Below the pieces are notes generated by a model that was given only the letters and a program-made list of their open reading frames with translations, did no database searches and was not told where the DNA came from. From contig NZ_RYFW01000001.1 of NCBI RefSeq assembly GCF_004138335.1, forward strand, positions 930,001 through 994,000: a stretch of DNA of 64,000 nt, in the 5' to 3' direction. This document shows positions 57,403-64,000 of the stretch, piece by piece; the first letter of the stretch is position 1, and every line of letters begins with the position of its first letter. This stretch comes from Peristeroidobacter agariperforans (GTDB lineage Bacteria > Pseudomonadota > Gammaproteobacteria > Steroidobacterales > Steroidobacteraceae). The position numbers were made by a program, and so were the translations under genes.

Positions 57403-57801
57403 ATGCCTTTTGTCGCAATCGTCACCGTAGTCGCCCTGCTGCAGTTCTTTTGGCTGGCGCTCCAGGTCGGTTTTGCCCGAACCCGCTATGGTGTGGCGGC
57501 GCCGGCTACGAGCGGCAACGAAATCTTCGAACGCCACTTCCGCGTACACATGAACACACAGGAACTGCTGGTGATGTTCCTGCCGACGCTATGGATTTTC
57601 GCCGCTTACGTCAGCCCGCTGTGGGCGGCGGCGCTCGGCGTGGTGTTCGTTCTGGGCCGCGCCATCTATGCCATTTCATATGTGCGCGATCCCAAGAGCC
57701 GTTCGCTCGGCTTCGGGCTGAGCATCTTCCCGGTCCTGATCATGCTGATCGGTATCGGGGTCTGGGCGATCCGCGCGATTCTGATGGGCGCGGCGGGCTG
57801 A
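57403..57801 (+). CDS. MAPEG family membrane protein
   Basis: The 132 aa product has four membrane helices and the MAPEG signature NEIFERHFRVHMNTQELLV, which in eukaryotic relatives binds glutathione. Bacterial members may be glutathione transferases or isomerases, but the substrate here is unknown. It lies 106 bp from the divergent YvlD-like gene and 4 bp from the end of the convergent diguanylate cyclase gene. Confidence 0.88.
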   Translation: MPFVAIVTVVALLQFFWLALQVGFARTRYGVAAPATSGNEIFERHFRVHMNTQELLVMFLPTLWIFAAYVSPLWAAALGVVFVLGRAIYAISYVRDPKSRSLGFGLSIFPVLIMLIGIGVWAIRAILMGAAG

Positions 57802-57805
57802 GGAT

Positions 57806-58837
57806 TTATTCCGGCGGCCGGCGCAGCGCGCGGTCCTGCTGCATGTTCTGATCGGCCAGGATCATCAACTCCTTGGGATAGAGATGATCCTCGGGGAAGT
57901 TGGCCGTACCGACATTGACGTTGGCGCGGATCAACCGATTCGCGACGGACACGGTGCCCGCATAAACGTTGTTACGAATGCGCGTGGCGATGGCTCCGCC
58001 CATCGCCGTATCCGCCTCGGTCAACAACACCACGAACTCGTCGCCACCGAGCCGGGCCGCCACATCCGAAGTGCGAATGGAACGAGTGATGGCCGCGGCC
58101 ACCGCGCCCAGGATCTGACTGCCCGCTTCATGACCCATCGTTTCGTTGATGTGGGCCAGGTTGTCCACGTCGACCACGACAATGGTGTAAGGCCGGCCGA
58201 AGCGCTCGGCCTTGCGATGTTCCTGCTGCAGGATCTCTTCGAACGAGCGCAAGTTGAGCAAGCCGGTCAGCGCATCGGTGGACGCCAGATCGCTGATCCT
58301 TTGCACGGCGCTGTTCATCTGTTCGATCAACGCCGCGATGATCAACGCGACCGCGGCGCCCGGCGCCAGCACGCTCAACAATTGCACGCCGAACTCGGGA
58401 CCGGCGATGTCCATCTGCGGTGTCAGTGCACCGAGCAGGAAGCCGACCGCCGCGATGACGGTCGTCAGCAATAGCACAACCCACCAGCGACCGAAGGCCA
58501 ACGACGCGCCGACCAGCGGAATCAGATACAGCGGTACGAGGAAGCTGTGCGCCGAGCCGGTCGCCACTGCGAACAAAGTGATACAGACGATCAGCGCAGC
58601 GATGTCGATGCAGTGCTGACGCGCGATCGGCCGCTGAAACGCGGGCACCACGCGCGAGAAGAGAATGCTGACGGTGAGCAGACCGAGCGCAGTGGCGGCC
58701 AGCAAGGGCCGCTCCACCGAATCAGGAACGAAAGCGAACTGCAGCGCGCCGATCGCGAGCGTCAGCAGCTCCAGGCACAACAACGCTCTGGCGGCAAATC
58801 CCTGGGTTTGGGCCGCAGCAGGCTGAGCCGAGCGCAT
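57806..58837 (-). CDS. Membrane-anchored diguanylate cyclase (GGDEF)
   Basis: The 343 aa product makes cyclic di-GMP. Five to six N-terminal membrane helices (about residues 16-175) precede a complete GGDEF domain with DALTGLLNLRSFEE, HEAGSQILGAVAAAI and RLGGDEFVVLL. The GGDEF signature is intact, so it should be active. No I-site RxxD is obvious before it. It is 6 bp downstream of the S41 peptidase gene, so envC, ctp and this gene may be one transcript, linking cell-envelope cleavage with c-di-GMP. Confidence 0.9.
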   Translation of the reverse strand: MRSAQPAAAQTQGFAARALLCLELLTLAIGALQFAFVPDSVERPLLAATALGLLTVSILFSRVVPAFQRPIARQHCIDIAALIVCITLFAVATGSAHSFLVPLYLIPLVGASLAFGRWWVVLLLTTVIAAVGFLLGALTPQMDIAGPEFGVQLLSVLAPGAAVALIIAALIEQMNSAVQRISDLASTDALTGLLNLRSFEEILQQEHRKAERFGRPYTIVVVDVDNLAHINETMGHEAGSQILGAVAAAITRSIRTSDVAARLGGDEFVVLLTEADTAMGGAIATRIRNNVYAGTVSVANRLIRANVNVGTANFPEDHLYPKELMILADQNMQQDRALRRPPE

Positions 58838-58843
58838 GCAATG

Positions 58844-60136
58844 TTACGGGGCGCGACTCTGACGAATGGCGCCGACCGCCTTCTGCTGCAACGTGCTGAG
58901 TGCGAGCTGCAGCTCGACGTCGTCCTTGCTGCCGTAGGACTCGGTGACGTCCACACCATCCTTCGGCTTGGGCACATCGTTCTCGTTCACGAGCACGTCG
59001 GGCTTGATGCCCTTCTCGTGAATCGACGCGCCGGACGGCGTGAAGTACTTCGACGTCGTGAGCTTGATGGCATGGCCATCGGACAGCGGCAGCACCGTCT
59101 GCACCGAGCCCTTGCCGTAAGTCTGACGGCCCACCAGCGTCGCGCGACGATGATCCTGCAAGGCGCCCGCGACGATCTCCGACGCCGAAGCCGAGCTGCC
59201 GTTCACGAGCACCACCATGGGCGCGCCTTCGAGCGTATCGCCGGGGTGAGCATCCATTTCGAAGCGGGCGTCGGCGGCGCGGCCGTTAGCCGTCACGATG
59301 ACGCCGTCTTCGAGGAACACGTCGGATACGCCGACCGCTGCTTCCAGCACGCCGCCAGGATTGTTACGCAGATCCAGCACCAGGCCGCTCAGCGCAGCGC
59401 CGTTCTTTTTCTTCAGCGACGCGAGCGAGCGTTCCAGATCGGTCGTGGTCGTTTCGCTGAAGTGCGAGATGCGCACGTAGCCGACGCCACCGTCGAGCAG
59501 TTGGTCACGTACGCTGTGAACCTGCACGGCTGCGCGAGACAAAGTGAATTCGAGAGGCTCCTTCGCGTCGGCGCGCGCAATGCTGATCTTCACCGCGGTG
59601 CCGGCCTTGCCGCGCATCCGATCGATCGTGTCGCTGAGGTTCTCGACGCTGACCGGTACGTCGTCGACTGCGAGAATGGTATCGCCGGGCAATACGCCCG
59701 CCTTCTGGGCCGGGGTGCCGTCGATGGGATTCACCACCTTCACCACGCCGTTCTCCAGCGCGACCTCGATGCCGACGCCGGAATATTCACCGGTGGTGCT
59801 GATGCGGATCTCGTCGAACTCCTGCGGGTCCAGATACGCCGAGTGCGCATCGAGGTCGGCGATCATGCCGCGGATGGCGGCTTCGATCAGCTCCTGGTCG
59901 GACATCTTTTCGACATATTCCTTACGGACGTGCTCGAGCACTTCCGCGAGCAGGCGCGCGTCCTGCCACGGCACGGACTTCTCGCCGTCATCATCGCTCT
60001 CGTCATTCATGACGGCCGTCGGCGGCTCGATCTCCCGCTGCGCCTGGACCGTGCGCCCCACCGACAGGCCAAAGCCCATGATGACGCCGACGCCCAGCAC
60101 GAGCGCGAAACGAAACGGCATGACTACACGTGACAT
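58844..60136 (-). CDS. ctpA: S41 family C-terminal processing peptidase
   Basis: Ctp proteases cleave proteins at the C-terminus in the periplasm. The product is 430 aa from the ATG at 60136; an in-frame TTG at 60154 is an alternative. It has a signal/anchor helix, a PDZ domain (YSGVGIEVALENGVVKVVNPI) and the S41 catalytic domain with the serine in NGSSASASEIVAGAL and the lysine in QTYGKGSVQTVLPL. It lies downstream of envC on the minus strand, a conserved neighbourhood. Confidence 0.93.
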   Translation of the reverse strand: MSRVVMPFRFALVLGVGVIMGFGLSVGRTVQAQREIEPPTAVMNDESDDDGEKSVPWQDARLLAEVLEHVRKEYVEKMSDQELIEAAIRGMIADLDAHSAYLDPQEFDEIRISTTGEYSGVGIEVALENGVVKVVNPIDGTPAQKAGVLPGDTILAVDDVPVSVENLSDTIDRMRGKAGTAVKISIARADAKEPLEFTLSRAAVQVHSVRDQLLDGGVGYVRISHFSETTTTDLERSLASLKKKNGAALSGLVLDLRNNPGGVLEAAVGVSDVFLEDGVIVTANGRAADARFEMDAHPGDTLEGAPMVVLVNGSSASASEIVAGALQDHRRATLVGRQTYGKGSVQTVLPLSDGHAIKLTTSKYFTPSGASIHEKGIKPDVLVNENDVPKPKDGVDVTESYGSKDDVELQLALSTLQQKAVGAIRQSRAP

Positions 60137-60399
60137 GAGGGGATGAGAATTCAAGTTCGGCGGCCTTTAAACATAGTACACGTCCAGCTCGCGGCGACAA
60201 TGCGGCCCACGGCGGTCGCGAATCCGGGACGCCGTTCAAGGAATGGTGAAAAATCCTGTGACAGAGAGATCACGGCACCCAAACCGTGAGCCCCGTCTAA
60301 GCGCAGTGGTTCTAGGCTGTCAGCCCGACGCTGGTAGCGACAATCAGTCCATGGCTGAATCGGCTGACCAGCCGCTTCGGACTCCGTCCCGCTGCGCAG

Positions 60400-61578
60400 T
60401 CAGCGCTTGGCCAGCCAGTCGGCCGGGTCGAGCGCCGTGCGGCCTTTGCGAATCTCGAAGTACAAACCGGGCTTGCCCATGCCTGCCGCGTCGCCTACAG
60501 CGGCGAGCACATCGCCCGGCTGAACGCGGTCGCCGACGCGCCGATAGACCTGCTCGTTGTGACCATACAAACTCATATAGCCGCCGCCGTGATCGAGCAC
60601 GACGAGCAGTCCCAAGCCCGGCAACCAGTCGGCGTAAACAACACGACCGTAATACGGCGCGCGCACTTGGGTGCCGCGGTCGGCGGCGATGACCATGCCC
60701 TGCCATTTCAGAGGTCCGCCGGCACGCAACGTTCCGAAGCGCGCCAGTAGCGAGCCCTTCACCGGCCAGGGCAGCTTGCCCTTCACCCGCTGGAACGGCT
60801 GTTCAGCCAGCTCGGGAAATTCTTCGATGGCCCGACGCAGCTCTTCGACGAGTTTCTCCAACGCCTGCGCTTCACGCTGTAGCTTCGCGAGCTCGTCGTT
60901 GCGGTTTTTGATTTTCGATTGCACCTGGGCGAGCGTGCGGGCGCGTTGATCGCGGGCGCCGGCGAGCGATTTCACGTTCTTCGCCTGATCTTCCTCGAGC
61001 TGTCGCAGCTGGTCGGTTTCGGTGGCAATGCTCTCGGCCAGCAGCTCGAGATGGGCCAGATGCTCACCGATCGCTGTAATGCGCTCGGCGCGAGCGCGAC
61101 CGAAATATCCGTAATACGCCAGCATGCGTCCCAGCTGCGCTGGATCCTGCTGGTTGAGCAGCAGCTTCAGCTGCTCCTGACGGCCATTCATATAAGCAAC
61201 GCGCACTTCGGCGGCGAGCGCATCCCGCTCATCGTCGATGCGCTTGTTGGTAGTCTGCTGCTCGGCCTTCAGATCGGAGAGCCGGTTCTCGGCGGCAATC
61301 CGGCGGGCGCGTACATCCGAGAGCCGCTCGCGGGCCGATTGAATCTTCAGCTCGGCTTCCTTCACCTGCCCGGCCAGCGCGTCACGGCGTTCGGCTTCGG
61401 CCTGGATGCTCCGGCGGATGGAGTCGATTCGATTACGAACCTGCTTGAGCTCGGCTTCCTTGGCGGCAGGGGTGGGCGCGCCGGCGGCCCAGGCTTGAAA
61501 AGCCACGGTCCCCAACCCAAGTGTGCCCAAGACTGTGATCAGAGCCGCCAGCGCGGCCGCGAGACGCAAATTTGACAT
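60400..61578 (-). CDS. envC: Murein hydrolase activator EnvC
   Basis: EnvC activates the amidases AmiA and AmiB at the septum. The 392 aa product has a signal peptide (cleaved near WAAGAP), a long coiled coil (about residues 35-250) and a C-terminal LytM/M23 domain. That domain lacks the usual zinc-binding HxxxD (KWQGMVIAA instead) and has YFE where HxH is expected. This degenerate site is characteristic of EnvC. It lies 245-263 bp upstream of ctpA in the same direction. Confidence 0.93.
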   Translation of the reverse strand: MSNLRLAAALAALITVLGTLGLGTVAFQAWAAGAPTPAAKEAELKQVRNRIDSIRRSIQAEAERRDALAGQVKEAELKIQSARERLSDVRARRIAAENRLSDLKAEQQTTNKRIDDERDALAAEVRVAYMNGRQEQLKLLLNQQDPAQLGRMLAYYGYFGRARAERITAIGEHLAHLELLAESIATETDQLRQLEEDQAKNVKSLAGARDQRARTLAQVQSKIKNRNDELAKLQREAQALEKLVEELRRAIEEFPELAEQPFQRVKGKLPWPVKGSLLARFGTLRAGGPLKWQGMVIAADRGTQVRAPYYGRVVYADWLPGLGLLVVLDHGGGYMSLYGHNEQVYRRVGDRVQPGDVLAAVGDAAGMGKPGLYFEIRKGRTALDPADWLAKR

Positions 61579-61687
61579 TGGCTAGGCTAAACCCGGATCC
61601 CGGGCCTCGGGAAACTGGGACATCGGCCCGGCTGTTATACTTCGCGCCCTTTTGCCAGCCCCACGGGTTGAATCCCGATCTGCTGCA

Positions 61688-62134
61688 ATGAATCGATTCT
61701 TTGAATACACCACCAACCATCCGTTCCTGATCGCCGCTGCGGCGATTCTCGCCGTTCTTGCGATCGTGATCGAGATGCGTCATCGCTCTCGCGGCGCCAG
61801 CGCCATCGGCACGGCGGATGCGGTCCGGCTCGCCAACACCGGCGCGCTGGTGGTCGACGTTCGAGACAGCAAGGATTACGAGGCTGGACACATCATCGAG
61901 GCGCGCCACATCCCTGCGGCTGAAATAGGCAGCCGCGCGGAATCCTTGAAGAAATTCAAGGAGAAGCCGGTCATCGTCTATTGCGATGCCGGCTTTACCT
62001 CGGCCGGAGCCGCGCGCCAGTTGCGCGCTTCGGGTTTCAACAAAGTGGTGACCTTGAGCGGTGGTCTGAACAGCTGGCGGCAGGAAAACCTGCCGTTGGT
62101 CAAAGGTGCCGCCAAGAAGGACGGTAAGCACTGA
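61688..62134 (+). CDS. Membrane-anchored rhodanese-like protein
   Basis: The 148 aa product, from the ATG at 61688, has one N-terminal membrane helix (residues 12-31) and a single rhodanese domain. The loop YCDAGFTSAGAA places the catalytic cysteine in VIVYC. It resembles the YibN family found beside grxC and secB. It is thought to handle sulfane sulfur; the substrate is unknown. Its stop shares one base with the grxC start. Confidence 0.9.
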   Translation: MNRFFEYTTNHPFLIAAAAILAVLAIVIEMRHRSRGASAIGTADAVRLANTGALVVDVRDSKDYEAGHIIEARHIPAAEIGSRAESLKKFKEKPVIVYCDAGFTSAGAARQLRASGFNKVVTLSGGLNSWRQENLPLVKGAAKKDGKH

Positions 62135-62400
62135 TGAGCGAAATCGTGATGTATTCAACCGGGTGGTGCGGCTACTGCCAGCGTGCGCGCAATCTGCTGG
62201 AGCGCAAGGGCGCGGCTTTTCGTGAGATCAAGGTCGACGAAGTGCCGGGCGAGCGCGAAGTGATGCTGCAAAAGAGTAACGGCCGCCGCACCGTGCCGCA
62301 GATCTTCATCGGCGAACGCCATATCGGCGGCTACGACGACCTCGCGGCTCTCGATAGAGCCGGCGAATTGGATAAACTGCTCGCTCAATTGCCCAGGTAA
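62134..62400 (+). CDS. grxC: Glutaredoxin 3
   Basis: GrxC reduces disulfides and mixed disulfides with glutathione. The 88 aa product begins MSEIVMYSTGWCGYCQRARNLL. The active site is CGYC, compared with the usual CPYC, so the proline is replaced by glycine. TVPQIFIGERHIGGYDDLAAL completes the glutathione-binding region. It overlaps the rhodanese gene and precedes secB, a standard trio. Confidence 0.95.
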   Translation: MSEIVMYSTGWCGYCQRARNLLERKGAAFREIKVDEVPGEREVMLQKSNGRRTVPQIFIGERHIGGYDDLAALDRAGELDKLLAQLPR

Positions 62401-62477
62401 GGGCGCTATAGGCGCGGGTCCAGTCACATTCATGTCCGCGCTCATTATTATTCGACGAATACGACAGAGGACTCGAC

Positions 62478-62975
62478 ATGGTTGACGAAGTACCCGCCTC
62501 CAACGGCCAGAACGCCGACCCCAATGCGCCGCAGTTCGCGCCGCAGGCGGTGTATCTGAAAGATGTGTCTTTCGAGGCGCCGACCGGCCCGCGCGTCAAT
62601 CCGAACACCAACCCCACGATCAACCTGAACCTCAACACCGCGGTCAACGACATTGGCGGTGACATGAAGGAAGTCGTGCTGACCGTGCGCGTCGAAGCCC
62701 AGGCGGACAACAAGACGCTTTGGCTGGTCGAGTTGCAGCAGGCGGGCGCCTTCGGCCTCCGCAACGTGCCGCAGGCCGACATGCAGCGTCTGCTCGGCAT
62801 TTTCTGCCCGAACTACTTGCTGCCCTATGCTCGCCAGGTGATCTCCGATCTGCTCATGAAGGGCGGTTTCCCGCCGTTCCTGCTGCCGCCGGTGAACTTC
62901 GACGCGCTGTTCGCCCAAGCGGCGGCTCGCCAAGGGCAGCAGCCGGCGGCTCCGGGCGCTCCTTCCGTCAACTGA
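62478..62975 (+). CDS. secB: Protein-export chaperone SecB
   Basis: SecB keeps preproteins unfolded and passes them to SecA. The 165 aa product has the core [34 protein letters not shown]-like region and [35 protein letters not shown]. The last segment is the hallmark of the family. It lies 77 bp after grxC and 7 bp before gpsA. Confidence 0.96.
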   Translation: MVDEVPASNGQNADPNAPQFAPQAVYLKDVSFEAPTGPRVNPNTNPTINLNLNTAVNDIGGDMKEVVLTVRVEAQADNKTLWLVELQQAGAFGLRNVPQADMQRLLGIFCPNYLLPYARQVISDLLMKGGFPPFLLPPVNFDALFAQAAARQGQQPAAPGAPSVN

Positions 62976-62982
62976 TCGCGCC

Positions 62983-64000
62983 ATGTCTGTCGCGCCAGAG
63001 GCGGCGGCCGACGGCTCAACATGCGTAGTGCTGGGCGCCGGCTCTTGGGGCACGGCGCTCGCGATCCAGTTAGCTCGCGTCGCGCTTCCCACCGTGCTGT
63101 GGGGGCGCGATCCGACGCATCTCGCCGAGCTTCAACGCGATCGGCGTAATGCACGCTATTTACCAGCTGCTGCGTTTCCGGAGCAGCTGCGCATCGAGCC
63201 CGATTTAAAGACAGCTCTGCAGGCGAGTCGCGATGTCATCGTGGCTGTGCCCAGTCATGCCCTGCGCGGGATGCTCGAGGAAATCGCTCCTCATTTGTTG
63301 CCGGATGCCCGCGTGGCTTGGGCGACTAAAGGATTCGAAGTCTCTACGGGCTTATTGCCGCACCAGGTTGCGCGCGAGGTGTTGGGCGAAAGCGTGCCTA
63401 CCGCCGTGATCTCAGGACCGACGTTTGCCAAGGAAGTGGGCGCCGGGCTGCCGACGGCGATGACAATCGCTGCCTCAGATCCTGGTTTCGCTGCCGAGTT
63501 GGCCCAGCGTTTCTCCGGCCAGAACTTCCGCGCTTATACGTCGACCGATATCACCGGCGTCGAGGTCGGTGGCGCCATCAAGAACGTGATGGCGATCGGC
63601 GCGGGCATTTCCGATGGCCTGGGCTACGGCGCCAACACGCGCATTGCTTTGATCGCCCGCGGCTTGGTCGAGATGACTCGCCTGGGCGTTGCGCTGGGCG
63701 CGAAGAAAGAAACATTCATGGGATTGGCAGGGCTCGGCGATCTGGTGCTGACGTGCACGGACAATCAATCGCGCAATCGGCGCTTTGGCTTGGCGCTGGC
63801 GTCGGGCGAGAAGGTGGACGCCGCACAGAAGACGATCGGCCAGGTTGTTGAGGGCGTGCTCGCCGCCAATGCAGTTCGAACCGTCGCGCAGCGAGCGGGC
63901 GTGGAGATGCCGATTTGCGAGCAGGTTTACCGCGTCGTTTATGAAGGCGTTGCGCCCAAAGATGCGGTGAAGGAATTGATGAGTCGGGCGCTCAAGCCGG
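62983..64000 (+). CDS. gpsA: NAD(P)H-dependent glycerol-3-phosphate dehydrogenase, 3' end missing
   Basis: GpsA reduces dihydroxyacetone phosphate to sn-glycerol 3-phosphate for phospholipid synthesis. About 339 residues are present from the ATG at 62983, and no stop codon is reached before the right edge; E. coli GpsA is 339 aa, so very little is missing. The NAD-binding motif is [13 protein letters not shown]; other signatures are [29 protein letters not shown] and [13 protein letters not shown]. The secB-gpsA order is classical. Confidence 0.96.
   Translation, partial: MSVAPEAAADGSTCVVLGAGSWGTALAIQLARVALPTVLWGRDPTHLAELQRDRRNARYLPAAAFPEQLRIEPDLKTALQASRDVIVAVPSHALRGMLEEIAPHLLPDARVAWATKGFEVSTGLLPHQVAREVLGESVPTAVISGPTFAKEVGAGLPTAMTIAASDPGFAAELAQRFSGQNFRAYTSTDITGVEVGGAIKNVMAIGAGISDGLGYGANTRIALIARGLVEMTRLGVALGAKKETFMGLAGLGDLVLTCTDNQSRNRRFGLALASGEKVDAAQKTIGQVVEGVLAANAVRTVAQRAGVEMPICEQVYRVVYEGVAPKDAVKELMSRALKP

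Noticed and set aside
58547-60133. A 528-codon plus-strand frame opposite the cyclase and ctpA genes
   Set aside because: Shadow of confident minus-strand genes with intact catalytic motifs.

Overview
This 64 kb window is a GC-rich, densely packed chromosomal segment. Gene content and order suggest a gammaproteobacterium: the rsmG-parA-parB-atpIBEFHA block, dtd near tatABC, a DUF2909 twin-membrane gene beside SURF1 in an aa3 oxidase cluster, uvrD, trkA/trkH, mrcB, envC-ctp, and grx-secB-gpsA. The peptide-uptake cluster, the DUF5916 outer-membrane protein and the paired oxidases would suit an aerobic soil or water organism of the Xanthomonadales/Nevskiales/Steroidobacter kind, but that placement is inference. 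I saw no rRNA, tRNA, CRISPR array, prophage or transposase gene.

Layout. 1-3404 (minus): ATP synthase genes atpI-B-E-F-H and the start of atpA, behind a near-consensus sigma-70 promoter. 3614-10255 (minus): a DUF5916 protein, parB, parA, rsmG, an AcuI-type oxidoreductase and a cytochrome c4. 10418-17634 (plus): rpoZ, spoT, ridA, recG and a ubiA with a very long Pro/Ala-rich N-terminal extension. 17652-20469: comF (minus), then bioB and bioC (plus). 20536-26913: a DUF2244 protein and an aa3 oxidase cluster with assembly factors. 27038-32633: a second oxidase operon (coxMNOP type, with a diheme subunit II) lodged inside the first cluster. 32734-34736: the heme A genes ctaA and ctaB. 34752-36747: a VanZ protein and a lipoprotein.

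36961-42159: uvrD (apparent CTG start), trkA and trkH, with a 193 bp inverted-repeat element filling the trkA-trkH gap. 42169-47136: a TPR lipoprotein, PBP1B, a YbaL-type antiporter and a second repeat-rich gap. 47156-49005 (minus): a two-gene unit encoding an Agt-like glycosyltransferase and a PlcP-like phosphoesterase, with two Pho-box-like sites upstream; it looks like a phosphate-starvation lipid-remodelling module. 49513-51508: dtd and tatABC. 51674-56939: a POT transporter, an M2 (ACE-like) peptidase and an OPT transporter. 56923-61578: a YvlD/holin-like protein, a MAPEG protein, a diguanylate cyclase, an S41 peptidase and EnvC. 61688-64000: a rhodanese, glutaredoxin, SecB and a nearly complete GpsA.

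How the genes work together. Respiration dominates: two terminal oxidases, heme A synthesis, copper insertion factors, a cytochrome c4 electron donor, and the ATP synthase that uses the gradient. The best candidates for unusual biology are the plcP-agt unit with its Pho-box-like sites, the CTG-started uvrD, the repeat-bearing UbiA extension with a period of about 32 residues, and the MITE-like element directly against the trkH start codon.
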